Below are positions 8,433 through 17,036 of a DNA stretch of 64,000 nucleotides, one piece after another. Position 1 is the first letter of the stretch, and each line of letters opens with the position of its first letter. The DNA is from Mycolicibacterium wolinskyi (GTDB lineage: Bacteria; Actinomycetota; Actinomycetes; Mycobacteriales; Mycobacteriaceae). Both the position numbers and the translations under genes were made by a program. Below the pieces are notes generated by a model. It was given only the letters and a program-made list of their open reading frames with translations, was not told the origin of the DNA and searched no databases. The DNA is taken from NCBI RefSeq assembly GCF_002101965.1, contig NZ_LQQA01000006.1:62001-126000 (forward strand), given 5' to 3'.

Positions 8433-8689
8433 GAGGGAAGTCTCGGGTGGCCCGGGGGACGCAACTACCGGGCTGGCGGGAGTCCGTCGGTAGGGCTAGC
8501 AGTAAGAGTCGGCGCGGTGTGGCCGCGGCTGCAACAGCGGTTGGCCCAGCGCTCACTATCGTGTGATGATGCGAACGTCGGCGGCCATGCCGACAGCCAG
8601 AGGTTGGGACGGTCAAGCAGTGGCGAGACCACCTCGAACGGTCCGCAGTATCGACTGCTGCCTGTTTATGAACCGATGGAGCGTGTTGC
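8433..8689. other. Intergenic region upstream of the phytochrome gene
   Basis: These 257 bases separate the divergent membrane-protein and phytochrome genes. The only structure I see is a 6-bp inverted repeat CTACCG/CGGTAG (8465-8470 and 8488-8493). I could not identify a convincing SigF-type (GTTT...GGGTA) promoter or a small gene. Open frames crossing it end inside the phytochrome start and have no family-like sequence. Confidence 0.5.
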
Positions 8690-10957
8690 TTGACCAACCC
8701 GGAAGACCTGGTTCCACCCGGAACGACGATCGACCTCGACAACTGCGCCCGCGAGCCCATTCACATTCCCGGCAGCATTCAGCCGCGCGGTGTGCTCGCG
8801 GTCGTGCGCGAGTCCGACTTCGAGGTACGCCAGGTCAGCGCGAACGTCGATGACCTGCTCGCGCGGCCCGTCGATGCCGTCCTCGGACGGCACCTCTCAG
8901 CGCTCATGGGCGCCGACCAAGCCGCCCGCGTCGAAGGTGTCGTGTCGGCATTCCGCGATCTGCGCCAGCGCAATCCGGTCGAGTGCGTCATTGACGTCGG
9001 CGGTGAATCGCGCGAGTTCGATGTCATCCTGCACCGTGAGCCGAACGGGATGCTGCTGGTCGAATTGGAGATCGCGTACGGCGAGCGTCCGTACTCGTAT
9101 CCGAACACGTACCAGGCCGTGCGCAGCTCGGTGGAGGAACTGAACCGGGCTGACACGCTCTTCGAGCTCTACGACGCGAGCGCGCGCGCCGTCCGTGACC
9201 TCACCGGCTTCGACCGCGTGATGGTGTACCGCTACGACGACAGCTACAACGGCGAGGTCGTTGCCGAGTCCAAGCGCGACGACCTCAATCCGTTCCTCGG
9301 CCTGCACTATCCGTCCACCGACATCCCTGCGCAGGCGCGGGCGCTTTACGAAAAGAACTGGCTTCGGCTCATTTCCGACGTCAACTACACGCCCGCCAAG
9401 CTCGTGCCGGCCGTCGACCCGGTGATCGGCGCACCGACCGACCTGACGTATTCGACGCTCCGCAGCGTCTCGCCCATCCACATCGAGTACCTGCAGAACA
9501 TGGGTGTCCACGCCTCGATGTCCATCTCCTTGTTGCGGCACGGCCGATTGTGGGGGCTCATCGCGTGCCATCACTACTCCGGGCCGCACCTCCCGCCATT
9601 CGGTGCTCGAGCGGCAGCCGAGTTTCTCGGCTCGACCCTGTCACTGCGGCTCGTCGACCAATTCGAAGAAGACCAGCTGAACAAGCGGCTGGACACGCAG
9701 GCGGTGCTCGCGAAACTCATGGCCGCCACGATCGATGACCGCGCCCCGATCGCGGCCGCGTTGCTCGGCGGGCCCGATCTGCTCGACCTGGTGCCCGCCG
9801 ACGGCGTCGTCGTCAACATCCAAGGCGAGCGACAGGTGCTCGGGACGGTTCCGCCGCCGGCAGTCGTGTCGGCCGTGATCGACTGGGCGCGCGGTGCAGG
9901 CGACGAGGTCGCCAGCAGCGAATGCCTGTCGGATTCGCTGCCCGACATCGAACTCGATCCGCAGGTTGCCGCCGGCGCACTCGTACTCGACCTGCCCGAC
10001 GGGCAACATGCCGTCTGGTTCCGGCGTGAGGTCCTGCGCTCGGTGGACTGGGGAGGCGACCCGCACAACAAGGCGATCGCCATCAGCGAGGGCCTCGACG
10101 GCAGAGAGGTCCGGCTCAGCCCGCGCAAGTCGTTCGATCGGTGGCGCGAGATAGTCCGTCGACGCAGCCAACCCTGGACCGCGATCGAGAGCGAGGCCGC
10201 CGAAGCGCTGCGGCGCCATCTGGTCGAATCGCTCTACAGCCGCACACGCGGTGAGTTGCGTATGGCCGAAACTCTGCAGCGCAGCCTGTTGCCGCAGTCG
10301 ATTCCGACGCCCGACAACTGGCAACTGTCGGCGCATTACGAACCGGCCGCCGGTGGTCGCGTCGGCGGAGATTGGTACGACGCGTTCGAACTTCGCGACG
10401 GCCGGTTGATCGTCCTGATCGGCGACGTCGCCGGCCACGGCATCACCGCGGCCGGCACGATGGCCCAGTTGCGAAATGCCTTGCGCGCGTATTTGTTCGC
10501 CGGTTCCACGCCCGCGGAGGCGTTGAACCACCTCAACGATTTCAGTCTCAACATGGTGTCGAGGGCGTTCGCGACGGTGCTGGCGGCCCGCGTCGATCTG
10601 AGCACCGGGCACGTCGACGCCGCGTGTGCCGGGCACCTCATGCCGTACCTGGTGGATTCGGGGTCGGCGGCAGTTCCGGCGCCACTGCGGCTGTCCCCAC
10701 CGATCGGCGTCCGGGGCGTTGACTACGCGCCCAGCACGTTCACCGTCGAGCAGGGGACCGGGCTGGTCATGTTCTCCGACGGTCTGGTGGAACGTCGTGG
10801 ACAGGCGATCGACGACAGACTCGACCGATTGGCCGCGGTACTCGCCGGCGCAGGCGATGTGACAGCCTCGTGGATTTCCGAGGCGATGGAATCCGCCGAC
10901 GCCGACGATGACGTCACGGTCGTCACGTTGCGGCGCCGGTCGGTACCGTCGATCTGA
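8690..10957 (+). CDS. Bacteriophytochrome with SpoIIE/PP2C phosphatase output
   Basis: A 755-residue red/far-red light sensor whose output is a PP2C-type serine phosphatase rather than a histidine kinase. The order is PAS (about 15-120), GAF (about 140-310), PHY (about 320-500) and SpoIIE phosphatase (about 555-745). Cys19 in DNCAREPIHIPGS is at the biliverdin-attachment position. The GAF domain keeps TDIPAQAR, with the chromophore-contacting Asp, and IHIEYLQNMGV. The PHY tongue keeps SPRKSF. SpoIIE metal residues are visible in GGDWYDA, GDVAGHG, FSDGL and DDDVTVV. SIQPRG replaces the usual SIQPHG. The start is a TTG (8690). The stop overlaps the next ATG (TGATG). Such phosphatases normally act on anti-sigma-antagonist proteins; no STAS protein is adjacent. 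Confidence 0.9.
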   Translation: MTNPEDLVPPGTTIDLDNCAREPIHIPGSIQPRGVLAVVRESDFEVRQVSANVDDLLARPVDAVLGRHLSALMGADQAARVEGVVSAFRDLRQRNPVECVIDVGGESREFDVILHREPNGMLLVELEIAYGERPYSYPNTYQAVRSSVEELNRADTLFELYDASARAVRDLTGFDRVMVYRYDDSYNGEVVAESKRDDLNPFLGLHYPSTDIPAQARALYEKNWLRLISDVNYTPAKLVPAVDPVIGAPTDLTYSTLRSVSPIHIEYLQNMGVHASMSISLLRHGRLWGLIACHHYSGPHLPPFGARAAAEFLGSTLSLRLVDQFEEDQLNKRLDTQAVLAKLMAATIDDRAPIAAALLGGPDLLDLVPADGVVVNIQGERQVLGTVPPPAVVSAVIDWARGAGDEVASSECLSDSLPDIELDPQVAAGALVLDLPDGQHAVWFRREVLRSVDWGGDPHNKAIAISEGLDGREVRLSPRKSFDRWREIVRRRSQPWTAIESEAAEALRRHLVESLYSRTRGELRMAETLQRSLLPQSIPTPDNWQLSAHYEPAAGGRVGGDWYDAFELRDGRLIVLIGDVAGHGITAAGTMAQLRNALRAYLFAGSTPAEALNHLNDFSLNMVSRAFATVLAARVDLSTGHVDAACAGHLMPYLVDSGSAAVPAPLRLSPPIGVRGVDYAPSTFTVEQGTGLVMFSDGLVERRGQAIDDRLDRLAAVLAGAGDVTASWISEAMESADADDDVTVVTLRRRSVPSI

Positions 10958-12147
10958 TGCAAGACACCCCGGCCGCCGAGGTCGAAACAGTCGCCCGTAC
11001 GCGCCCCCGTCGCCGATGGCGCCGCCTGCTTGTCGTGGCGGCCATCATGTTGCTGCTGCTCGGGGTGCCGTGGTGGACGCTGTTGTCGTCGGGCACCCAG
11101 TGGCCTCCGGCCGTGATCAATGCCGGGACAGTCGTTTTCGCGTGCGCGTTCATCGGGCTGCCGCTGATGATGACCCTCGGCCACGGCCGTCGGCACCGGG
11201 ACTCGGCGGCCGCCACCGGTGATGCGCTGCTCGGCGTGATGTGGGTGCTGTTCGTGTGGTCGGTGCTGGCCCAACTACTGAGGCTGGTGCTGTTCGTGGT
11301 CGGCGTGCCCGACCCCGATCGGTCACGGATCGTGGCGGGCGCGGTCGTGATCGTCGCCGTCGCCATGTTGGCGTGGGGTTATGCCGAAGCGATGCGAGTG
11401 CCGCGCATAAGACGCGTCGATGTCGACATCCCGAGGCTGGGCAGCGGACTGGACGGCCTGCGCGTCGCGGTGATCACCGACACCCACTACGGACCGATCG
11501 ACCGCAGCCGCTGGTCGGCATCGGTGGTGGATCGCGTCAATGAACTTGACGCCGATGTCGTGTGCCACGTCGGCGACATCGCCGACGGAACCGTGGACGT
11601 CCGTGAGGCACAGGCCAGACCGCTTGCCGCGGCGCGGGCGCGGCTCGCCCGTGTGTACGTGACCGGCAACCACGAGTACTTCAGTGAGGCGCAAGGCTGG
11701 CTCGACTACATCGACGGCATCGGGTGGGACGCGCTGCACAACCGCCACATCGTCGTCGAACGCAACGGGGACAAACTGATCATCGCGGGCGTCGACGATG
11801 CGACCGCCCGGGCGTCCGGCGTTGCCGGGCACGGGGCGAATCTCGAAGCGGCGCTTGCCGGTAGCGATCCGGCGCTTCCGGTGATGCTGCTCGCGCATCA
11901 GCCCAAGCAAGTCGTCACGGCCGTGGCCGCGGGAGTTGATCTCCAGCTCTCCGGGCACACGCACGGCGGGCAGATCTGGCCGTTCAATTTTCTGGTCAGG
12001 CTCGAGCAGCCCGTCGTACAGGGGTTGAGCCGACACGGCGACCGCACCCAGCTCTACACGAGTCGCGGCACCGGGTTCTGGGGTCCACCGTTCCGGGTGT
12101 TCGCGCCTAGCGAGATCACGCTGTTGACGCTGCGCAGTGTGGGATGA
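10957..12147 (+). CDS. Membrane-anchored calcineurin-like metallophosphoesterase
   Basis: A 396-residue protein with about four N-terminal membrane helices (residues about 18-44, 50-73, 88-118 and 125-147) followed by a YkuE-like metallophosphoesterase domain. The five metal motifs are present in order: D-T-H-Y (ITDTHYGPID), G-D (HVGDIADG), G-N-H-E, the AHQPK histidine and GHTHGG. All metal ligands appear intact. The substrate is unknown; relatives act on phospholipid head groups, UDP-diacylglucosamine or cyclic nucleotides. It is translationally coupled to the phytochrome-phosphatase gene (TGATG at 10955-10959), which suggests that it takes part in the light response. It ends one base before the convergent alpha/beta hydrolase gene. 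Confidence 0.88.
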   Translation: MQDTPAAEVETVARTRPRRRWRRLLVVAAIMLLLLGVPWWTLLSSGTQWPPAVINAGTVVFACAFIGLPLMMTLGHGRRHRDSAAATGDALLGVMWVLFVWSVLAQLLRLVLFVVGVPDPDRSRIVAGAVVIVAVAMLAWGYAEAMRVPRIRRVDVDIPRLGSGLDGLRVAVITDTHYGPIDRSRWSASVVDRVNELDADVVCHVGDIADGTVDVREAQARPLAAARARLARVYVTGNHEYFSEAQGWLDYIDGIGWDALHNRHIVVERNGDKLIIAGVDDATARASGVAGHGANLEAALAGSDPALPVMLLAHQPKQVVTAVAAGVDLQLSGHTHGGQIWPFNFLVRLEQPVVQGLSRHGDRTQLYTSRGTGFWGPPFRVFAPSEITLLTLRSVG

Positions 12148-12969
12148 CTACTGGGATTTCGAGAACTCGACCAGTCGCTCGACCAATTGGGCAGGCGCGT
12201 CCTCTGGCAGCAGATGGCCTGCCTCGTCGATCCAGGTGAATCCCTGATGGGTGACCCGTTGTTCGATCCACTCCCCGTGGTGTGCGGGCAAGATCTGATC
12301 GTCGCGTCCCCACAACAAACACACCGGGATATCGATCGTGCCCAGTAGGTGCTCGTACGAGGCGGTGTCGTCTTGGTTCAGCTGTCGGTACTGCCGGTAG
12401 AACGCGGCTTGTCCGTCGGGACCCAGCCACGGCGTCAGATACGCCTCGAGGATTCCCGGGCGATAGCCCTGATGAGTGCCGTTGCGCAGGTGCGCGGTCA
12501 CCAAAGCCTCATGCGCGTAGGCGGGAAGCTGTTCGAAGACACCATGGTGTTGACGGATGAGAGCGAACAGGCCGTGCTCCCAACTTCCGCCGGTGACGGC
12601 ATCGAAGAGCGTCAGGTCTGAGTACGTCGCGTCTTCGAGCAACAACGCCCGAAGCACGATCGCCCCGCCGATGTCGCAGGCAACGACGCTGGGGCGATGG
12701 AGATTCCAATGACCAAGCAGCTCTGTGAAATTGCGCGCTTGGCCTGCGATGGTGAGGTCCTGACCGTCTCGTTTGTCGGACTGACCGTAACCGAGATGAT
12801 CGAAGACGTAGACCTGCCGTCCGTGGCGGACGAGCGCGCCGGCGACGTCGCGCCACAGAAATGACGAGTACGGCGTGCCATGGACGAGCACGATCGGGGC
12901 CCCTTCGCCGAAGGAGTCCCAGCGCACGGCCCCGTCTTCGAGCTCAACTGACCTGGTCAGCGTCCACAT
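12148..12969 (-). CDS. Alpha/beta hydrolase with Asp nucleophile (haloalkane-dehalogenase-like)
   Basis: A 273-residue alpha/beta hydrolase. The oxyanion-hole motif is VLVHGTPYSSFLW. The nucleophile elbow reads ACDIGGA, so the nucleophile is aspartate, as in haloalkane and haloacid dehalogenases and epoxide hydrolases, not serine. The acid is in WGRDDQILP and the histidine in EAGHLLPEDAP. The start at 12969 (MWTLTRSVEL) is chosen because the upstream 18 residues of the longer frame are not domain-like. It follows the oxygenase gene by 80 bases with a CTGTC-TC-GACAG dyad in the gap. It may be the last gene of that operon or have its own promoter. A dehalogenase or epoxide hydrolase role is inferred only. 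Confidence 0.82.
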   Translation of the reverse strand: MWTLTRSVELEDGAVRWDSFGEGAPIVLVHGTPYSSFLWRDVAGALVRHGRQVYVFDHLGYGQSDKRDGQDLTIAGQARNFTELLGHWNLHRPSVVACDIGGAIVLRALLLEDATYSDLTLFDAVTGGSWEHGLFALIRQHHGVFEQLPAYAHEALVTAHLRNGTHQGYRPGILEAYLTPWLGPDGQAAFYRQYRQLNQDDTASYEHLLGTIDIPVCLLWGRDDQILPAHHGEWIEQRVTHQGFTWIDEAGHLLPEDAPAQLVERLVEFSKSQ

Positions 12970-12992
12970 AGCCGAATCCTCCAAACACCGCC

Positions 12993-13004
12993 CTGTCTCG
13001 ACAG
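12993..13004. promoter_or_regulatory. CTGTC-N2-GACAG dyad upstream of the alpha/beta hydrolase gene
   Basis: A 12-base perfect palindrome, CTGTCTCGACAG, about 24 bases before the hydrolase start. Its arms equal those of the two CTGTC-N4-GACAG sites at 21578 and 21673, but the spacer is two bases shorter. It may be a variant site of the same TetR regulator or coincidence. Confidence 0.4.
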
Positions 13005-13049
13005 TAGCGGCAGTCGCGGGCACGGGTCGTAGGGCCGACAGTGAACCGT

Positions 13050-14090
13050 TCAGCTGCCCGCGTGCAGCGCCTGCTGACCGAACGTGCCGAGACCCACCGA
13101 ACCCTCGGGCAGCGCGAGCTCACCGCGCTGTATCCGAGCACGCAGGTATGCGAACGTCTGTGCGGTCTGGGCGAAGAGATGCTCCCCGGCGCGCAGTGCG
13201 GGCCGGGTGGTTGTCATACCCTCAGTGACGAACTGCGGCAACGGTTTCACTTCTGTGAAGTAGTCGACGTTGAAGAAGAGCGGGAACGAGTATCGCTCCT
13301 CCTTGACTCGCCGGACCCGATGGCTCGTCGCGACGAACGTTCCGTTGGTCCACAACTCCAGCATGTCACCGATATTGACCACGAATGTGCCGGGAATCGG
13401 TGGCACGTCGATCCATTGGCCTGCCCCGTTCATGACCTCCAGTCCTGGGGCGGTGGGTTTGAGCAGGGTGAAACATTCGTAGTCCGTGTGCGCGCCGATG
13501 CCCTGGGAATCTTCGGCGTCGGGGTTGTACGGATAGTGGATCAGCCGCAGCTGGCTTGGTGTCTTGGTGGCATGCTGTGCGAACGTGTCAGGGTCCTCGC
13601 CCAGGGCGACCGCGAAAGCCCACAACAGCCGGTGCCCGACCGCAAGGACCGCGTGGTAGTAGGCCGTGACGGCCTCGGCGAATCCGGGCACGTCGGGCCA
13701 TGTGTTGGGTCCCAGCATCGGGTTGTCTGCCAGGTAATCCGGATCGTCCGCGGGGAGGTCGAGTGCGGTGTCGAACGCCTCTTTCAAGTCCGGCGTGCCG
13801 GTCTCCAGGCCCTCTTCTCCGACCGGGACGTACCCGCGGTGACAGCGGGACAAGCCGATGTAGGAGCGCATCTTCTCCTCGATCGGCAGCGCGAAGAACT
13901 CCTTGACGGCCGACAGCATGGTGTCGAAGAGTGCCTCTGGCATTCCGGTCCCGGATATGTAGAAAAAACCCACTTCGCGTGCGGCCTTACCGATCTCGGC
14001 CGCCACCCGGCCCTGCTCGCTGCGGTCCGCCGACAGCAGCCCGCTGATGTCCACGATCGGCACCTCGGTGAAAGACGTTGCCCCGCTCAC
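13050..14090 (-). CDS. 2-oxoglutarate/Fe(II)-dependent oxygenase (isopenicillin-N-synthase-like)
   Basis: A 346-residue non-haem iron oxygenase. The N-terminal DIOX_N part begins VPIVDISGLL. The catalytic double-stranded beta-helix carries the HxD ligand in GAHTDYECFTLL, the distal histidine in ATSHRVRRV and the co-substrate-binding R-x-S in ERYSFPLFFN. Members hydroxylate, desaturate or cyclise small molecules using 2-oxoglutarate and O2. It is the eighth gene of the operon that starts at 21555, with a four-base overlap with the gene before it (14087-14090). That context suggests oxidation of the compound imported by the ABC system, or of its hydrolysis product. Confidence 0.88.
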   Translation of the reverse strand: MSGATSFTEVPIVDISGLLSADRSEQGRVAAEIGKAAREVGFFYISGTGMPEALFDTMLSAVKEFFALPIEEKMRSYIGLSRCHRGYVPVGEEGLETGTPDLKEAFDTALDLPADDPDYLADNPMLGPNTWPDVPGFAEAVTAYYHAVLAVGHRLLWAFAVALGEDPDTFAQHATKTPSQLRLIHYPYNPDAEDSQGIGAHTDYECFTLLKPTAPGLEVMNGAGQWIDVPPIPGTFVVNIGDMLELWTNGTFVATSHRVRRVKEERYSFPLFFNVDYFTEVKPLPQFVTEGMTTTRPALRAGEHLFAQTAQTFAYLRARIQRGELALPEGSVGLGTFGQQALHAGS

Positions 14091-14617
14091 AGTTCTACTT
14101 CTCCTTCAGTCATCTTCACGTGCCACCGCACGCCGTCGATGGTCAGTTCGTCTCCCGAACGGCGCGGAGCCAGTGCGGCCCATTGCTGCCCGCCTGTCGT
14201 GCCGATCACGGCGTGGTGTCCATCGGCCCAGCCGAATTCGTTGCCGACGCGCACCAGCACGGCGGTCTGACCGTCATCGGCCTGCAGAACCAGAGACCAG
14301 CACGGCGATGCGTGCGATTCGTCACGTACCCAATGCTCGATATAGTCGGCGTGTAAGCCGACCTCGACCAAAGTGTTGCCCTCCCAACTCATCCGGCCTG
14401 CGTCCGGTGAACCGGACGGTTCGGTCGCCACCAGTCGCTGCCACTCGAACACGTCCCCGCGCTGTTCGAGGACACCGGCGAAGCCTCGGCTGTCCACGTA
14501 GCCGGTGATGCCTTGCAGCCAGCGCACACGGGACGTGGTATCGGTTGATCCATCGGTGTCTACCAGGAGCGTGCGGCGCCATAGCCCGGCGCAGTCTGCC
14601 ATCCGCGCGCGGGTCAC
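14087..14617 (-). CDS. Uncharacterised beta-rich protein in the ABC-hydrolase operon
   Basis: A 176-residue protein with no signal peptide or membrane segment. Trp-rich short strands (CAGLWRRTLLV, RVRWLQGITG, FGWADGHH, VRWHVKMTE) suggest a lipocalin-like or other all-beta fold. I recall uncharacterised bacterial and fungal proteins with a similar W-R-R-x-L-L ... D-G ... D-T-T ... W-L-Q pattern, but no assigned function. It overlaps the oxygenase start by four bases and the metallo-lactonase stop by four bases, so it is embedded in the operon. A binding or isomerase role on the pathway intermediate is a guess from position only. Confidence 0.65.
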   Translation of the reverse strand: MTRARMADCAGLWRRTLLVDTDGSTDTTSRVRWLQGITGYVDSRGFAGVLEQRGDVFEWQRLVATEPSGSPDAGRMSWEGNTLVEVGLHADYIEHWVRDESHASPCWSLVLQADDGQTAVLVRVGNEFGWADGHHAVIGTTGGQQWAALAPRRSGDELTIDGVRWHVKMTEGEVEL

Positions 14618-15441
14618 GACACCGGACCGAAGCGCTCGTGGAAGTGGCTCGTCAGCTTTGGCCAGACATGCGGATCATGACCGGGGATCAGTTGGTAACC
14701 CTTCTCTTTCGCTAGCTTCTTGAGGCGGCGAATCGGTTCCACCGTCTCCTCGGGTTGCACCCCGATGTAACCGCCGATCGCCAGTTCGTGCTCGATGTTC
14801 TCGGTGAGGTCGGCGGCGTCGAATGCGAATACGAATCCGTCGCCGCCTACCGCCTTGTCGAGTTCCACCATGAAACTCTGGTGCCCTGGGGTGTGGCCGT
14901 AGGTCGGTATCGCGGTGATGCCCGGCGCGATTTCGGCCTCTCCGTCAGCGAGTTGCCAGTCGATGCGCGGATCGTCGAAGTCGATGCGGTTGATCGCATT
15001 GTGTTCGGGTTCAGGGTGGTTGGACAGCCCGTATTCCAACTCACGTCTCTGAGCGTGCACCGGGACCTTGCCGGCGAACAGCTTCAGTCCGCCGGCATGG
15101 TCGTGGTGCAGATGGCTCAGGGCGACCGTGTGGATGTCGTCGATGTCGACGCCGATGTCGAGTAACGACTGCTCGACAGGTTCCCCAGGACCCGGAAGCA
15201 CCGGGATGTACTCGACGGTCGGGAAGAACCTCCGATACAGCGCGGGATCGCGGATGAGCGCCGTGTTGAATCCGGTGTCAAGCAGCACCCAACCTCCGTC
15301 GGTCTGCAACAGAACCCCCGGCACCGGCTCGCGCATCCGAAGCTCTGGGGCCGATCCGTACACCGATACCGACTTCGGCAGCTCTTCCCAGCCGAGCGTC
15401 AGCAGGACGATTCGCCTGACCTTCCCGTCGGTGACACCCAT
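14614..15441 (-). CDS. Metallo-beta-lactamase-fold hydrolase, AHL-lactonase type
   Basis: A 275-residue metallo-hydrolase of the N-acyl-homoserine lactonase branch. The zinc motif H-x-H-x-D-H is in SHLHHDHAGGL, further ligands lie in PTYGHTPGHQS and FAFDAADL, and the C-terminal histidine is in LIPGHDPHV. The hydrophobic GVLLQTDGGWVLLDTG block and overall length match AiiA/AttM-like enzymes. No signal peptide is seen, so it is cytosolic. It lies two bases after the binding-protein gene and overlaps the following gene by four bases. In this operon it more likely opens a lactone or ester of an imported substrate than quenches signals. Confidence 0.87.
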   Translation of the reverse strand: MGVTDGKVRRIVLLTLGWEELPKSVSVYGSAPELRMREPVPGVLLQTDGGWVLLDTGFNTALIRDPALYRRFFPTVEYIPVLPGPGEPVEQSLLDIGVDIDDIHTVALSHLHHDHAGGLKLFAGKVPVHAQRRELEYGLSNHPEPEHNAINRIDFDDPRIDWQLADGEAEIAPGITAIPTYGHTPGHQSFMVELDKAVGGDGFVFAFDAADLTENIEHELAIGGYIGVQPEETVEPIRRLKKLAKEKGYQLIPGHDPHVWPKLTSHFHERFGPVS

Positions 15442-15443
15442 CC

Positions 15444-17036
15444 TCAGCCGACCGAAAGTGCGGCGATACGAAGCGAATTCGGGTTGGACAGCGCATGAGC
15501 CTGCTCAACTCCCTTCAACCACGGCTGGGCCACGACGAAATCATCGATGTCGGCGATGTTCAGCCAGCATCCGGTCTCCTCGGCCGCCGCGCCCGCCTCG
15601 GAGTACGGTTGCGTGGCACCCGTCGGCAGCCCCTGCGCGAGCGCGGAGCTGACGCGCGGCGACGAGCAGCCCAGATAGTTGATGCCACCGTCCTTGTCCC
15701 AGGAGATGTGACCCCATGTGTAGGGCGAGGGAGCGTCCGGCCACACCGTATTGGCCATGATCTCCGGAGCGGCCTGCATGTCCGTGCCGATCCACCCGTA
15801 GATCTCCGACGTCGGGTATCCCTGCACCTTCGCGGTGAGACCCGCCGCCGCGAGCTGCGTCTGCACCAGATTTCCGATCAGCTGCATGTCGGGGTTGCTC
15901 GTGTCGTAGCCGATGGTCACGGTCTTCTGATCGGCAGGCAGCCCCGCGGCAATCTCGGAAAGTGCCGAGGGGTCATGCGTCAGAGTCTGTTTGCCCAAGT
16001 CCGACGCGAGCACGTAGGGCGGATACATCTGCGCACCGACCTTGCCCCGGCCGAAGAACGTCTGCTTGACCAGCTGCTCGACATCGATGGCGTCGAGCAC
16101 GGCAGTGCGGGTGGACTGGTCGGTCATGATTCCCTTGTTCGGGTTGACGTAGAGGAACGACGCCATCATCGTCGGCAACGAGTAGTGGGAGAACTTGTCG
16201 TTGTTCAGGTATTGCTCGACCGCCGAGGACGGAAGGTCATGCAGGATCGCGGCGAGCTGACCGTTGTTGAACTGCAGCTGCTGTGCCGAGGTGTCGGTGA
16301 TGACGGGCATCTCGACCTTCTCGAAATACGGTTTGGGACCCCAGTATTCACCGAAGGACGCCATCGAATAATGGGATCCGACCTGGGCATCGGTCAGGGT
16401 GTAGGGGCCAGTGCCGAGGTCGTGCGTGGTCAGATAGCTCTGCGCGAAGTCCGAACCCGCGTTCTTCTGCAGGCCGGTTGGGCTCATGATGCGCGGACCG
16501 TAGGCCGACGCAAGATAGGGCAGAAACTCGGAGTTGGGCGCCTTCAGCGTGATCGTGACGCCGTAATCGCCCTGGGTGGTGACGGATTGGATGTCTTTGA
16601 CCATGTAGGCGGGACCGCCGTTGACTGCCAGCCTGCGATCGAACGAGGCCTTGACTGCGTCGGATTTGAATGGGGTCCCGTCGTGGAACTTGACCCCTTC
16701 GCGCAGCTTGAACGTGAACACCCTGTTGTCGGGTGACGCGGTCCATTCGGTCGCCAGCAGCGGCTCAAGCTCCGGCTTGTCGGTGCCACCCTTGTACTGC
16801 AACAGGCCCTCGTAGATGTTCGTCGTCAGCAGTAGGCCCTGGCCTGCGTAGTACACGTCGGGATCTGGCGGCTGCCCAGGATCCTGCAAGAACGACAAGT
16901 GCAACACTTTGTCGGTGGGGGCGGCATTTGGCACGCCGCCACTGGAATCCGAACCGCCACACGCTGTAAGGGTCAGCATCGCGACGGCACCTGTCGCGGC
17001 CACGGTCTTGAGACGCGCTGCCAGTCGTCTTCTCAT
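15444..17036 (-). CDS. ABC importer substrate-binding lipoprotein (peptide/opine type, family 5)
   Basis: A 530-residue solute-binding protein of SBP family 5 (DppA/OppA class). A lipoprotein signal peptide ends in the lipobox LTAC at Cys26, followed by a Gly/Ser-rich linker, so it is anchored on the outer face of the membrane. Family markers include LREGVKFHDGTPF and TGPYTLTD. Unusually, the gene does not lead the operon: it follows both permeases, the ATPase and the isochorismatase-like gene, overlapping the latter by four bases (17033-17036). The class binds short peptides, opines, nickel complexes and glycosides; the ligand here cannot be read. Confidence 0.93.
   Translation of the reverse strand: MRRRLAARLKTVAATGAVAMLTLTACGGSDSSGGVPNAAPTDKVLHLSFLQDPGQPPDPDVYYAGQGLLLTTNIYEGLLQYKGGTDKPELEPLLATEWTASPDNRVFTFKLREGVKFHDGTPFKSDAVKASFDRRLAVNGGPAYMVKDIQSVTTQGDYGVTITLKAPNSEFLPYLASAYGPRIMSPTGLQKNAGSDFAQSYLTTHDLGTGPYTLTDAQVGSHYSMASFGEYWGPKPYFEKVEMPVITDTSAQQLQFNNGQLAAILHDLPSSAVEQYLNNDKFSHYSLPTMMASFLYVNPNKGIMTDQSTRTAVLDAIDVEQLVKQTFFGRGKVGAQMYPPYVLASDLGKQTLTHDPSALSEIAAGLPADQKTVTIGYDTSNPDMQLIGNLVQTQLAAAGLTAKVQGYPTSEIYGWIGTDMQAAPEIMANTVWPDAPSPYTWGHISWDKDGGINYLGCSSPRVSSALAQGLPTGATQPYSEAGAAAEETGCWLNIADIDDFVVAQPWLKGVEQAHALSNPNSLRIAALSVG

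Noticed and set aside
8465..8493. CTACCG...CGGTAG inverted repeat as an operator of the phytochrome gene
   Set aside because: Only six bases per arm with a 17-base loop and no second copy; too weak to call.
8403..8693. A 96-residue open frame in the region upstream of the phytochrome gene
   Set aside because: No domain, no ribosome-binding sequence, and it ends inside the phytochrome start. It looks like random open GC-rich sequence.
14614..15441. Quorum-quenching role for the AHL-lactonase-like protein
   Set aside because: The fold fits, but its position in a transporter-oxygenase operon argues for a catabolic lactone or ester substrate. Family resemblance alone does not support signal degradation.
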